Origin: JBEISR01 sp044371425
GTDB lineage: Bacteria > Planctomycetota > Planctomycetia > Pirellulales > Pirellulaceae
Reading direction: 5' to 3'
Length of the DNA: 64,000 nt
Assembly (NCBI GenBank): GCA_044371425.1
Contig: JBILTR010000001.1
Location: 124,001-188,000, forward strand
Part shown: piece by piece, positions 43,838 through 52,879 of the stretch
How the letters are laid out: every line of letters starts with the position of its first letter
How positions within the stretch are numbered: position 1 is the stretch's first letter
Notes under the pieces: model-generated
What the model was told of the DNA's origin: nothing
Databases searched by the model: none
What the model saw: only the letters and a program-made list of their open reading frames with translations
Position numbers and translations under genes: made by a program

Positions 43838-44773
43838 TCAGCGACCCTTGGGGTCGAGGTTGGCGTTCAGCTGATCGGGGGTGATCTGGGAATCGACACC
43901 ATCGCTGGGGACTTCTGCCTTGGCGATCCACAGCAAAGCGTTGAGCACCACCTTGCGGAAAGGTGCGTTTCCCCAGTTGTCGTGGAAGTGGCCTCCAGTG
44001 AAGCCGAATCCGCGGCCACCATCTGGCCGCTCGACTGCCCACATCATCGCCTCGGCCCTCCCCTTGCTGGCTTCGATATGGGGATAAGGACCTTTGGGGT
44101 AGACGTAGGGGCCATCGCGGACATCGTCGGATGGGCCGGCCACCAGGATCGGCGTGAAAACGGTCCCTTCGATCGTCTCCGACTTGCCACCTGGGATGCC
44201 GCCCAGGAACCGCATGTTGAAATACCATTCGTCCTGAACCGAGAAGGGCTGGACCCCTCGGGAGATCGGGTGATCGGGGAATGCCTCGAAGCGAGGCTCC
44301 CAGATCGGGTTGCAGGAGAACATATGTTCGTAATGCCCGCCGATCCATTTTTTGAATGGCTTGCCAGCCTGTTCGGAAACGACTTCGACACCGTAGTGCA
44401 TGCAGCCGACGCCGACTCCCGCATCGACCCATGCGTCGACCATCTTCATCCGCCGATCCCCCTCCTGCACCACCTCATGGCCCGCTCCCCCGTCCATGTA
44501 GAAGACGATCGCGGAAGCGTTGTCAAAGACCGATTCGTCCTTTGGCCAGCCGTTGAGCACCACGACAGGCTGGACGGAGGGGACGTTTTCGAGGCATTTG
44601 GCGAGCAGTTGAACACCGGCGTTGAACTCATGCATTCGAGGTGGGTGGGAAGGTCGGCCCGCCACCAGAACGATTTTCTTCGGTGCTGATTCGTCGGCTT
44701 GTACCTGGAACGATGCGAAAAGCGTCCCCAGAACGGTCAGCACCAGCATCGACAACAACTGGACAGGTGGCAT
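43838..44773 (-). CDS. Exported ThuA-domain protein
   Basis: About 311 residues with a signal peptide (MPPVQLLSMLVLTVLGTLFA, cut near VQA). The rest is a ThuA (trehalose-utilisation-like, class I amidotransferase fold) domain: KKIVLVAGRPSHPPRMHEFNAG, ASAIVFYMDGGAGH, a GVGCMHYGVEV nucleophile-elbow-like turn with Cys, WIGGHYEHMFS, the conserved FTGGHFHDNWG and NALLWIAK end. ThuA domains are very common in planctomycetes, often exported and linked to sugar breakdown; activity is unknown. The start at 44773 gives the signal peptide; the ATG at 44866 adds 31 residues. Confidence 0.88.
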   Translation of the reverse strand: MPPVQLLSMLVLTVLGTLFASFQVQADESAPKKIVLVAGRPSHPPRMHEFNAGVQLLAKCLENVPSVQPVVVLNGWPKDESVFDNASAIVFYMDGGAGHEVVQEGDRRMKMVDAWVDAGVGVGCMHYGVEVVSEQAGKPFKKWIGGHYEHMFSCNPIWEPRFEAFPDHPISRGVQPFSVQDEWYFNMRFLGGIPGGKSETIEGTVFTPILVAGPSDDVRDGPYVYPKGPYPHIEASKGRAEAMMWAVERPDGGRGFGFTGGHFHDNWGNAPFRKVVLNALLWIAKAEVPSDGVDSQITPDQLNANLDPKGR

Positions 44774-45232
44774 GCCAAAGGCCCCTACAAAAAAACAGCG
44801 CGGCGGATCCCGAGACCTCGGAATCAGGCGTTCATTGCAATCGATCACCCGAGAAATTTCAACCATCCCCGCGCAATCCGCATGAACCCAGGGGGCCGGG
44901 AGAAGGTCTGGGAGGCGCGAGGCGGCGATGGTACAACCTGGATGATGGATTGGCCGTGGTAGTTTTTTCCAGTGGATCGCTGAGCGATTGGGGAGTCTTC
45001 CTCGACGACCACCGGTCGATCGTCCATGTGACGACGAGCGAATCGGTGAAAACCAGCAAGCCGCAGAACTGGTTCACTGAACCGTCGGTTGCGTTGGATC
45101 GAGCCATCGATCGATGCCGAGAGGGGTAGGGATGACCTGGGTTTTTCTAGTTGCTAGTGCCATGGCGAGTCGAGCAGAGGAGGCGGACTGGGGTGCCAGT
45201 TCAGGTTCCAGGGAGGTAGAGGAACACCAAGG
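44774..45232. promoter_or_regulatory. Divergent gap upstream of the unknown four-gene cluster
   Basis: 459 bp between the ThuA gene (minus) and the first cluster gene (plus), so it must hold both promoters. A plus-strand frame ending at 45129 (GLAVVVFSSGSLSDWGVF and onward) looks faintly protein-like but lacks a good start and a family. No clear operator is visible. Confidence 0.35.
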
Positions 45233-46276
45233 ATGAAGTCCTGGATCCGGCTTTGGGGAAAAAAGCAGAATCAGCGCATGGCTGGCTGGTGGTTCGTCGG
45301 AACCGTCGGCGAAGCGGCTTTCTATGGGTTGGTGTGCCTGGTGGGCACGCTGATCCTGGGAGTGGTGGTCGCTTGGCAGCTGTTTTCTCCGGAGACCAGC
45401 GCGTTTCGGGTCGGGTTCGGTTTTTGGGTGATGGTGCTAGCTTCCTTATCGATGGTCATCATCGGGGGCACCGGGTTCCTCTATCGCGTGCTGAAGGTGG
45501 CGATGAGCGTCGAGCATCGGGAGACGCTGACGCATCGCGCCAAGAAACTTGGGGACCGATGGAATGGAAGGCCGGCCGAGCATCCTCCTGGGATCCCGGC
45601 CCTGCAGCCATACACAGACAGTCCCGGGGTGCGGCTGAAGTATCGACTACCTGGCAACCCAGGCGACCTGGGGCCGTTGGTGCTAAGCAGTCTATTCAGC
45701 CTTTCCTGGAATCTGCTGACGGCCGTGCTGACGGCGGTGGCCCTCAGCAGCTTTCGCTCCAAACCGGAGTGGGGGTTGGTGGCGGTACTGCCCCTGTTTC
45801 TGATCGTCGCCTTCTTCACCAGCCGTTGGTTTTTCCGGCTTTTTCGACGCGCTTCCGGGATTGGCCGAACCACCCTGGAGATCGATCAGTTACCCCTCAT
45901 CCCCAGTCACCGTTATCGCCTGGCCGTCGCTCAGTTTGGAAGGCTAGCTCTTAGAAAACTGGAGATCGCTCTGGTCTGTGAGGAGGAGGCGACTTATCAT
46001 CAGGGAACCGATGTGCGTTTGGAGCGGCAGGTGATTTTTCAGATGCCCATCGGGGAGCATGGAAGGTGTCGAATCGACTACGGAAGTCCGCTTGAACTCG
46101 ACTTCCAATTCCAGATGCCGACCGACGTGATGCATTCGTTTCAGAGCGAGCATAACGCGGTGCGTTGGAGTTTAGTGGTGCAAGGAGAAGCGAACCGGTG
46201 GCCCTCGTTTTGCCGAAAGTTCCCCGTGGTGGTCTTTCCAGCCGGTTACCGACCTCCGGCTCCAGCGACATCATGA
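45233..46276 (+). CDS. Four-helix membrane protein with arrestin-like C-terminal domain, unknown
   Basis: 347 residues, not recognised as a named family. Two membrane helices lie near 25-50 and 60-88 (EAAFYGLVCLVGTLILGVVV, FWVMVLASLSMVIIGGTGFL) and two near 150-172 and 180-200 (SLSWNLLTAVLTAVALSSF, LVAVLPLFLIVAFFTSRWFF). The C-terminal 140 residues are beta-rich (LEIDQLPLIPSHRYRLAVAQ, RWSLVVQGEANRW, KFPVVVFPAG), a pattern like the arrestin/Spo0M/DUF3592-associated fold. First gene of a four-gene unit: the next gene starts within its stop codon (ATGA). Function unknown; a membrane-anchored binding protein is an inference. Confidence 0.72.
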   Translation: MKSWIRLWGKKQNQRMAGWWFVGTVGEAAFYGLVCLVGTLILGVVVAWQLFSPETSAFRVGFGFWVMVLASLSMVIIGGTGFLYRVLKVAMSVEHRETLTHRAKKLGDRWNGRPAEHPPGIPALQPYTDSPGVRLKYRLPGNPGDLGPLVLSSLFSLSWNLLTAVLTAVALSSFRSKPEWGLVAVLPLFLIVAFFTSRWFFRLFRRASGIGRTTLEIDQLPLIPSHRYRLAVAQFGRLALRKLEIALVCEEEATYHQGTDVRLERQVIFQMPIGEHGRCRIDYGSPLELDFQFQMPTDVMHSFQSEHNAVRWSLVVQGEANRWPSFCRKFPVVVFPAGYRPPAPATS

Positions 46277-46644
46277 TTCGCTTGGCCGGTTTGCAGCCGC
46301 GCTACGAACCGCTCGATCAAATCGAGTTCGATGTCTGGCTGGGGCGACCTGTGCTATCGGAGTTGGCCGCTTTGGAGATTTCGGTGGTCTGGTACACCGA
46401 GGGGAAAGGTGGCGAGGATTTGGGGGTGCATTGGTTTCAGCGGATCACCCCCCCTTCGTTGCAGGAGATGGACTGGCGACAACCGCAGCGCCGAGCGCTC
46501 CAGTTGCCTGCCTCCCCGTGGACTTACGAGGGAACCATTCTCAAGATCCGATGGTGCGTTCGGGTGCGAGCTTTCTTCACCGATGGCCAGCAATGGGCCG
46601 CTCAAGAACCGTTCTATTTGGGCGCGTTGACACGCGAGGAATGA
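46273..46644 (+). CDS. Small beta-sandwich protein, unknown
   Basis: About 123 residues; family not recognised. It is beta-rich (YEPLDQIEFDVWLGRP, LEISVVWYTEGKGGEDLGVH, LKIRWCVRVRAFFTDGQQWA) and reads like a second arrestin- or immunoglobulin-type domain, similar in style to the C-terminal domain of the protein before it. There is no signal peptide or membrane helix. The ATG at 46273 overlaps the upstream stop (ATGA), so it is translationally coupled to the membrane protein; the two may form one complex. Confidence 0.7.
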   Translation: MIRLAGLQPRYEPLDQIEFDVWLGRPVLSELAALEISVVWYTEGKGGEDLGVHWFQRITPPSLQEMDWRQPQRRALQLPASPWTYEGTILKIRWCVRVRAFFTDGQQWAAQEPFYLGALTREE

Positions 46645-46687
46645 TTCTCGGTAGGCGGCATCGTTCCGCCACAGGATCTCGGTGGCC

Positions 46688-47425
46688 ATGAACGCTAATC
46701 AGGCGCCCCGCTCCAATCCTTTTTCGACGCGGTTCATTGCACCGGGGGTGATCCCGTACTGGTTGGCCCCGCCACAGACCCTGGAATCGCTCGCTCGACA
46801 GTTGGTGGCCCATCGGCGCGCTTCGGTGATCGGTCCTCATGGCAGTGGCAAGAGCTCCCTCATGAACGCCCTGGTGCAACCGCCAGCGAAAGAGCAGCCG
46901 GTTGGTCATCAGGCTGGGTCGATTGAGCGGTTGGGAGGGGGGGTTCTCAACGCGATGGACCAAGCGATTCGATTACAATGGTGGACGATCGACGGTCCAG
47001 CATCGCGGCGGCGGTTTCTTGCGGCCGGTGGCGATTGGGATCGGCAGCAACTGGTGGTGGTGGACGGTTGGGAGCGTCTGAGGAGTTGGGAGCGATGGCG
47101 GGTCTTGCGGCGAACTGCAGTCCGAGACTGCATGCTGCTTGCCTCCTCGCATCAACCGATTCGCGGCCTTCCCATCCTTTGGGATACCCACCAGAATCTG
47201 CAGCACGCCGATCAGCTGGTCCGCTGGTTGCTGCGGGACGATCCCGAATTAGCCGATCGATGGATCGCATCGCCTCGTTACGCCGAGCTGAAGAGGCGAT
47301 GGGGAGGCAATGTGCGCGAGATGTTTTTCACGCTTTACGACTGGTTTGAATTGCAACATGGCCACCCGTCTTCCCGTTCTGATCGCGCAGCACACCCGCA
47401 CCTCCGGCCAGGAGTCGAAGATTGA
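46688..47425 (+). CDS. P-loop ATPase of the unknown cluster
   Basis: About 245 residues. Walker A is GPHGSGKSS near residue 49 and a Walker B-like strand QLVVVDGWERL follows near 120. PFSTRFIAPGVIPYWLAPPQ TLESLARQL precedes the P-loop, as in ExeA-like ATPases that begin by choosing a target region. The end (YAELKRRWGGNVREMFFTLYDWFEL) is a helical lid. It lacks obvious sensor motifs. The start is the ATG at 46688; a GTG two codons upstream is possible. It starts 43 bp after the small beta protein, and its last 68 bp overlap the next gene, so the four genes are one unit. Confidence 0.72.
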   Translation: MNANQAPRSNPFSTRFIAPGVIPYWLAPPQTLESLARQLVAHRRASVIGPHGSGKSSLMNALVQPPAKEQPVGHQAGSIERLGGGVLNAMDQAIRLQWWTIDGPASRRRFLAAGGDWDRQQLVVVDGWERLRSWERWRVLRRTAVRDCMLLASSHQPIRGLPILWDTHQNLQHADQLVRWLLRDDPELADRWIASPRYAELKRRWGGNVREMFFTLYDWFELQHGHPSSRSDRAAHPHLRPGVED

Positions 47426-47990
47426 GGAGCGGTTGATTGAGCCGCTGTTGATGGCCAAGGGGATCGATCTGTCGATGGTGCAGGCGCTGGAGAGCATCGA
47501 GCCGGGTGGGACCGATCAACTTTGCTTGCAGGGGATCCTAGGAAGCTGCGCACTGGTATCTTGGCTGGCTCCCCAGGAAGTGGCTCGGCATCTAGATCGA
47601 CTAGCCATCCCTGGAGAGCTTTTCAGTCGATTGCCGGATCATCCACCCGCCTCCCTGGATCGCGCCGGGCAAACGCCGATGCTCAATCTGCGCCGGATCC
47701 ACCTGTTTTCGTTGCTCGACTGGTCGCCCGAACCGTTGGTGGAGGCGTTGCGATCGTTGTGCACCTCCTGGAACACCGCCGTCGTCTCGCTGCCGATCCG
47801 TCCGCCCGCCGGAAACATTCTAAAGGAAGTTAGAATGTCGACTCCCGGCGCCATCGAACCCACGCCGCTGCCGCAGGTTGCTTCCGCCCCATTGCCGCTG
47901 TCGGAGGCGCGGGGTTCGGACGACTTGACTGATGAAGACGAGGCGGCTCTCGATCGGCTGTTGGACCAACTGGATGACTCGGGCATCTAA
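47358..47990 (+). CDS. Hypothetical protein with acidic C-terminus, unknown cluster
   Basis: I do not recognise this 210-residue protein. It is mostly helical (SKIEERLIEPLLMAKGIDLS, GTDQLCLQGILGSCALVSWL, PEPLVEALRSLCTSWNTAVV), then a Pro-rich linker and an acidic tail (DDLTDEDEAALDRLLDQLDD). There is no signal peptide or membrane segment. The ATG at 47358 gives a 68-bp overlap with the ATPase gene; the ATG at 47451 would remove it at the cost of 31 residues. Last gene of the cluster; a DapA-family gene follows 43 bp later and could be cotranscribed. Confidence 0.62.
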   Translation: MATRLPVLIAQHTRTSGQESKIEERLIEPLLMAKGIDLSMVQALESIEPGGTDQLCLQGILGSCALVSWLAPQEVARHLDRLAIPGELFSRLPDHPPASLDRAGQTPMLNLRRIHLFSLLDWSPEPLVEALRSLCTSWNTAVVSLPIRPPAGNILKEVRMSTPGAIEPTPLPQVASAPLPLSEARGSDDLTDEDEAALDRLLDQLDDSGI

Positions 47991-48033
47991 CTTGGTTCGC
48001 TCGTCCGTTTTATTGCGAAAGAAAGCGACAGCA

Positions 48034-48978
48034 ATGATGGAACGTCGTTTCCGCGGTGTGATTCCGCCGATGATCTCTCCCTTGAAGGATCGCGATAGGC
48101 TCGACGAGGAGGGCCTGGATCGGTTGATCGAGCATCTCATCGAGGGGGGAGTGCATGGCATTTTTCTGCTGGGGACGACCGGTGAGGCGCCCAGTCTCAG
48201 CTATCGGCTTCGGCGCGACCTGATCGACCAGTCCGCTCGAAGGATCGCCGCGCGCATCCCCTTTTTGGTCGGGATCACCGACACGTCGATCGTGGAGTCG
48301 TTGCACATGGCGCGGCATGCGGCGGACCGAGGGGCGGCGGCGGTGGTCCTGTCGACGCCCTACTATTTTCCGTGCGGGCAGACCGAACTGATCGACTATG
48401 TGGAGCGACTGGTGGCCGAACTGCCTTTGCCGCTGATGCTCTACAACATGCCCTCGCTGACCAAGGTCTGGTTCGAACCAGAGAGTCTCGAGCGATTGGG
48501 GCAATCGCCCAAGATCGTGGGGCTGAAGGATTCCAGCGGTGATCTCGACTACTTTCAGAAAGCGATCGCCGTGCGCGATGCGGTACGCCCCGACTGGTCG
48601 GTTTTGATGGGGCCGGAAGCGATGACGCTACAGTCGATGGAGCTTGGAGGAGATGGCGGCGTGGCAGGGGGCGCGAACCTCGTTCCTCGCCTGTTCGAAA
48701 CGCTGTACCGGCTGTTTCAAAGTGGACAGAAGGAGCCGTTGCCTGCGGTGCAGGGAGCGATTCAAGATCTCCAAGAGATCTACGCCATCGGTAAGTACGC
48801 CTCTCGCTTCATCAAGGGGACCAAGTGCGCTGCCAGCCTGATGGGGATCTGTGATGACTTCCTCGCCGAACCATTCCACCGGTTTCGGCCCCCCGAGCGG
48901 CAGAGGGTGGCGGCGATCCTCCAGCGATTGGCCGACATGCACCCCCAATGGTTCGATCGCAAGGTGATGGGAGACTAA
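48034..48978 (+). CDS. DapA/NanA-family aldolase-lyase
   Basis: A (beta/alpha)8 Schiff-base lyase of about 314 residues in the dihydrodipicolinate synthase / N-acetylneuraminate lyase group. It has GTTGEAPSL near 45, the Tyr in LMLYNMPSLTKVWF (about 135), and the catalytic Lys in IVGLKDSSGDLDYF (about 165). Such proteins in planctomycetes are mostly sugar-acid or hydroxy-acid lyases rather than lysine biosynthesis; no dap genes are near. The start is one of two adjacent ATGs at 48034/48037. Confidence 0.88.
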   Translation: MMERRFRGVIPPMISPLKDRDRLDEEGLDRLIEHLIEGGVHGIFLLGTTGEAPSLSYRLRRDLIDQSARRIAARIPFLVGITDTSIVESLHMARHAADRGAAAVVLSTPYYFPCGQTELIDYVERLVAELPLPLMLYNMPSLTKVWFEPESLERLGQSPKIVGLKDSSGDLDYFQKAIAVRDAVRPDWSVLMGPEAMTLQSMELGGDGGVAGGANLVPRLFETLYRLFQSGQKEPLPAVQGAIQDLQEIYAIGKYASRFIKGTKCAASLMGICDDFLAEPFHRFRPPERQRVAAILQRLADMHPQWFDRKVMGD

Positions 48979-49077
48979 GCCTTTTGCCAGCAATGGGATC
49001 GATGTTGGTGGAACTCCGATCGTCTGCTAAACTCCCCGCAGACCAGATAGAAATCCACTCGGGAAAGGACTCCCAAC

Positions 49078-50187
49078 ATGTCGCATCATATGAGATGGTC
49101 GGGCGCAAGATGGTTGTGTCTGTCGACGCTGACAGCGTCGCTGCTGTTGCTCGGTGGCATCCAGCCGGTGGAGGCACAGACGCCCCTGGCCCCTATTCTT
49201 CAGGGCCCGACGGCCAGCGAACAGGGGGTGGTGGTGGAAGCGGCGCTGGTGGTTCAGGAGTTGGCCAGCGGCACGTCGACGCGCATTCCGGAAAATCTCC
49301 TGCGCGAAGCGGAAGGGGTGGCGATCATCCCGCACTACATCCGTGGCGCCTTCGTGGTGGGAGTGGCGGGCGGACGAGGCGTATTGCTGACGCGGGATGA
49401 GCAACGCAATTGGCGTGCTCCAGAATTTGTTCGGATGGGTGGTGGCAGCGTCGGGTGGCAGGCGGGAGTTCAGGCGATCGATCTGGTGCTGGTCTTCAAG
49501 ACCGCCAAGGCGCTCGATCGGATTCGCGCTGGGAAACTGACGCTGGGTGCCGATGCGTCAGCGGCCGCCGGTCCTCTGGGACGCTACACCAGCGCTGCGA
49601 CCGATACCTCCCTTCAAGCCGAAGTCTATACCTACTCGCGATCCAAAGGGCTGTTTGCCGGTGTGTCGCTGAGCGGTGCCAGCATCCAGCCAGATGTCGC
49701 GGCAACGCAGCGCTACTATCAAACCGGACAAGGTGGACCGGGGACCATCCCCACCTCGACGCAGACTCTGATCAAGGCGATCGAGGCTGCCAGCGTTTCG
49801 GCGATACCGGGTGACCGCATGGTGGCAGCTCCCGCCGGTCCGGTCGGTTCCCCCGATCCCTCGCTGTTGGAACTGCAGTCATCCGTACAGTCGCTGCAGC
49901 TGAAAGTCGACGCGGCATGGCAGAATTACTTGGCGATCCCGGCGGAATGGACTTCGCCCGATCAGATTCCAGAAGATGCATTGCATGAGGTGCTGGCCAA
50001 GTACGAACGGGTGCAGACGCATCCGGAGTTCGCGCCCCTGGCTCAACAGCCCGAGTTCCGAGTGGCTCTCCAGATCCTTCGGAAAGTGTCGGCCGAAAAG
50101 ACGCTTCCGGCCAGAGGGACTGCGCTTCCGCTGCCTCCCCCAACCACAGCCCCTGGCGCGATACCTCCCGTCGGTACGTTTCGCTGA
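49078..50187 (+). CDS. Exported SYLF (DUF500) lipid-binding domain protein
   Basis: 369 residues. A signal peptide (RWLCLSTLTASLLLLGGIQP, cut near VEAQ) leads into a SYLF domain at about 50-225: ENLLREAEGVAIIPHYIRGA, GGRGVLLTRDEQRNWRAPEF, GGSVGWQAGVQAIDLVLVF, GPLGRYTSAATDTSLQAEVY, SKGLFAGVSLSGASI. SYLF domains bind phosphoinositides in eukaryotes; bacterial exported versions are of unknown role. The remaining 140 residues are a helical segment (LELQSSVQSLQLKVDAAWQN) and a Pro-rich tail. It is convergent with the second arylsulfatase. Confidence 0.88.
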   Translation: MSHHMRWSGARWLCLSTLTASLLLLGGIQPVEAQTPLAPILQGPTASEQGVVVEAALVVQELASGTSTRIPENLLREAEGVAIIPHYIRGAFVVGVAGGRGVLLTRDEQRNWRAPEFVRMGGGSVGWQAGVQAIDLVLVFKTAKALDRIRAGKLTLGADASAAAGPLGRYTSAATDTSLQAEVYTYSRSKGLFAGVSLSGASIQPDVAATQRYYQTGQGGPGTIPTSTQTLIKAIEAASVSAIPGDRMVAAPAGPVGSPDPSLLELQSSVQSLQLKVDAAWQNYLAIPAEWTSPDQIPEDALHEVLAKYERVQTHPEFAPLAQQPEFRVALQILRKVSAEKTLPARGTALPLPPPTTAPGAIPPVGTFR

Positions 50188-50212
50188 ATTGGTTCCTTCT
50201 GCCATCGCGCTG

Positions 50213-51667
50213 TCACCATCGCGCTGGCCAGTGGACCGATTCGGATCTGGCATTCAGCAGATAGCGATCGATCGATTCCACGATCTGCGGATGGTCGGCT
50301 GCGACATCGTTCGCTTCGGATGGATCGTTGGCAAGATCGTAAAGGACGATCGGTTTGTTGGAGCCGCCGCTACGGATCCCCTTCCATCGCCCCTGGTAGA
50401 GTGCCGCTTGACGAAATCCCTGCTCATGGAACTCCCAATAGAGGAACTCATGCTGCTCGGTCGCCCCGTTGCCTCGCAGCACGCCCGCTAGGCTGATGGA
50501 GTCGGGGGGAGGCGGCGACTTCCGCTCCGCCAACTCCAAAGCAGTTGCAAACAGATCCCCCTGGTAGGCGACATGGTCGGAAATGGAATTGGCAGGTACG
50601 CTACCCGGCCACCATGCGATCATCGGCACGCGGATGCCCCCATCGGTAAGGCTTCGTTTGAAGCCCCGGAGTGAGCCAGATGGCTGAAACCTTTTGGGAT
50701 CGTGCCCGCTTTCCTGATGCGGGCCGTTGTCGCTGGTGAAAATCACCAGGGTGTGTCGATCGAGTTGCTCTTTGCGCAGGTGATCCAACAGCTTGCCGAC
50801 CAGTTGGTCCAAATGACCGATCATCGCAGCGTGACCTCGATCCTGTGCTGGCCAGGGAGCATCCTGGTAGGGGCCCAAGCTGGGGACTTCTGTTCCATCC
50901 CCGAGTTTGGTTCTGCGTTCGTTGTTGGCATGTGGGCTGACCAGCGAGAGCATCAGGAAGAAGGGCTGCGCGTTGCGATCATCGATCCATCGGATCGACT
51001 CCTCAAGAAAGAGGTCGTCGGCATACTGCTGCGGCTGTGTGGCGTAGCCCGCGCCGTCCCCTCCCAGCTCCACCAGATCGTTTGAGAGCGATTCCCTTTG
51101 ATCGTTTCGCCACAAAAAACTGGGGTAGTGATTGTGAGCGTGGCGTTGATTGAGGAACCCATAGAAAAAGTCAAAGCCCTGGCGATTGGGCAATCCCGAC
51201 TGGGCAGGCCCGATATCGCCCAGTCCCCATTTTCCGACGAGCGCGGTGCGGTATCCCGCCTTTTGCATCGCCTCGGCGATCGTGAGCGTCTCATCGGGCA
51301 GGGCCTGCGCTTGCGCGTTGTCTTTCCCCGCATTGCCTCGGACCGGTGTATGGCCATGGTGCAGGCCCGTCATCAGGACGCTTCTGGAGGGGGCACACAC
51401 CGTGGCACCGGAGTAAAAACGAGTCCATCGCATTCCCTCGGAGGCCATCTGATCCAGTCGCGGCGTTGCGATGGTCTTCTGTCCATAAGACCCCAATTCC
51501 CCATACCCAAGATCATCGGCGACAATCCAGATCAGATTGGGGCGCGGAGGTGCGGGAGTGGATTCTGCCTGTTGGGCGAGTTGGCCGGCGAGTCGTTCTG
51601 GGCTTCCGGCAAGCAGCATCACTAGGAGGAAGAGCCCGACTAGGTGGTGATCGTTGGCGCGACGCAT
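50213..51667 (-). CDS. Arylsulfatase (CxPSR type)
   Basis: An exported sulfatase of about 484 residues. A signal peptide (NDHHLVGLFLLVMLLAGSPE) precedes NLIWIVADDLGYGELGSYG (metal Asp pair). The formylglycine cysteine is in the canonical motif VCAPSRSVLMTG (Cys91). Further ligands are GKWGLGD and FTSDNGPHQESG. A C-terminal part with YQGRWKGIRSGG closes the domain. It probably hydrolyses sulfate esters of marine-type polysaccharides. The ATG at 51667 was chosen for its signal peptide; the frame runs on upstream into the neighbouring aldolase gene and that extension is not real. Confidence 0.92.
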   Translation of the reverse strand: MRRANDHHLVGLFLLVMLLAGSPERLAGQLAQQAESTPAPPRPNLIWIVADDLGYGELGSYGQKTIATPRLDQMASEGMRWTRFYSGATVCAPSRSVLMTGLHHGHTPVRGNAGKDNAQAQALPDETLTIAEAMQKAGYRTALVGKWGLGDIGPAQSGLPNRQGFDFFYGFLNQRHAHNHYPSFLWRNDQRESLSNDLVELGGDGAGYATQPQQYADDLFLEESIRWIDDRNAQPFFLMLSLVSPHANNERRTKLGDGTEVPSLGPYQDAPWPAQDRGHAAMIGHLDQLVGKLLDHLRKEQLDRHTLVIFTSDNGPHQESGHDPKRFQPSGSLRGFKRSLTDGGIRVPMIAWWPGSVPANSISDHVAYQGDLFATALELAERKSPPPPDSISLAGVLRGNGATEQHEFLYWEFHEQGFRQAALYQGRWKGIRSGGSNKPIVLYDLANDPSEANDVAADHPQIVESIDRYLLNARSESVHWPARW

Positions 51668-51815
51668 GGGGGATCTCCCAGGGGGGGTGAGACTTGCGGC
51701 CGACTTCGTCCTGCCTTGCTGCCTCTCTTCAGATGCGGGGCTGGGAGGGGGCCTACGAGGCGCTATTCGCAGCGGATGAAGCGCAGGGATGTTGCGGTTA
51801 GGGGTTGTGAGCCAA

Positions 51816-52847
51816 TCAACGCGAGGTCGCCTGCAGGTCTTCTTCCAGAGACCGCTTGGGGGGGATTCGATGTTTTTGGAGGTGGTCGTGGTAGCGCTCG
51901 ACGGCATCGATGGGATCGATCTGACCGTCGGCCAGAAGTCGCAGTTGTTCGATGAAAGCCAACTGATCTTCGGCGTGGTTGATTTTGCGACCAAAGAGCG
52001 CCGCCCTGGCTCCATGGCGACGAGCGTCATGCAGCATCTGAAAGGCATCTCGCGTGGTGCCTGAGGATCCTCCGAGGATTCCGATGACCAGCGAGGGATC
52101 GTAGGCGGCCAGTTCCTCCATGGCGGCCGGTCCGAAGTAGGGGATTTTTAGAAAGACCGGTCGTCCAGCGCGCGTGACGCCTGCCAGAGTTCGGACGATG
52201 GAGTCGTTCACGTAGCGGCCGACATCGGCCAACTGTCGACCTTCCAGTGCATTGGGGGCAAAGACTTCCAAGAAGTGGCGAAAGCCCTTCGCCTCGGCTT
52301 CCTCGCGGAAGCGTCGGTACTCGATCAGCGCCTCGCGGTCTCTGGCGGCATCGTTGTTGAAGGTGATCGAATAGAGTCCCAGATTGGTTGCAGGCGACGC
52401 CTCGCAGGGGTGCAGCAGAATGCGTCCATACTGGATGTGATCGATCGAGCTGGTGCGAAAGGCAAGCGAGGGTTGCTGAGTGTAGCTGCCGCTGTTGCCG
52501 CACCAGATATCGGTGGTGTCGTTGGCGCGAGCGGCCGGGGTGACGGCGCTTCCCTCAAAAAGCTGCTCATCGATCGCCAGCTTCTCGTTGACACTGGGGC
52601 TCATCAGCATCAAATCGACCAAGCCCTGACGGACGATCTGCCGGATGTTTTCTAGAAACTCCGGCATCGATCGCCATGCCGATTGGCCGGGCTGAGCGGG
52701 CCAACGGGGGCCTGGGGCAGCGATGCCAAGGCCCATGTCCGGGTCTTTGGCGTCGGCTAAGATGAAGGATCGATTCGATGGATCGCTGGCGATCGCCTGC
52801 AGTTTTTGGTCGAGCGATTTAAGGGGCGAGTGGGTGGATCGCGTCAC
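51816..52847 (-). CDS. Class I aldolase (DeoC/FbaB/LacD superfamily)
   Basis: 343 residues, a TIM-barrel Schiff-base aldolase-like protein. Features: SFILADAKDPDMGLG, GRILLHPCEA, FRHFLEVFAPNA, the lysine-bearing strand RPVFLKIPYFGPAAM and the phosphate-binding end GILGGSSGTTRDAFQML followed by AALFGRKI. It fits the DeoC/LacD/FbaB superfamily; the exact sugar is unknown. It is divergent from a PfkB kinase gene with 32 bp between starts, so both likely act on the same phosphorylated sugar, for example tagatose- or fructose-type substrates (inference). Confidence 0.78.
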   Translation of the reverse strand: MTRSTHSPLKSLDQKLQAIASDPSNRSFILADAKDPDMGLGIAAPGPRWPAQPGQSAWRSMPEFLENIRQIVRQGLVDLMLMSPSVNEKLAIDEQLFEGSAVTPAARANDTTDIWCGNSGSYTQQPSLAFRTSSIDHIQYGRILLHPCEASPATNLGLYSITFNNDAARDREALIEYRRFREEAEAKGFRHFLEVFAPNALEGRQLADVGRYVNDSIVRTLAGVTRAGRPVFLKIPYFGPAAMEELAAYDPSLVIGILGGSSGTTRDAFQMLHDARRHGARAALFGRKINHAEDQLAFIEQLRLLADGQIDPIDAVERYHDHLQKHRIPPKRSLEEDLQATSR

Positions 52848-52879
52848 GTTGGCAACTCACTAGGGAACAAGCGAAACCG

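Noticed and set aside
44641..45129. Plus-strand frame before the four-gene cluster
   Set aside because: Its left part is the shadow of the ThuA signal region and no good start exists for the right part (GLAVVVFSSGS...).
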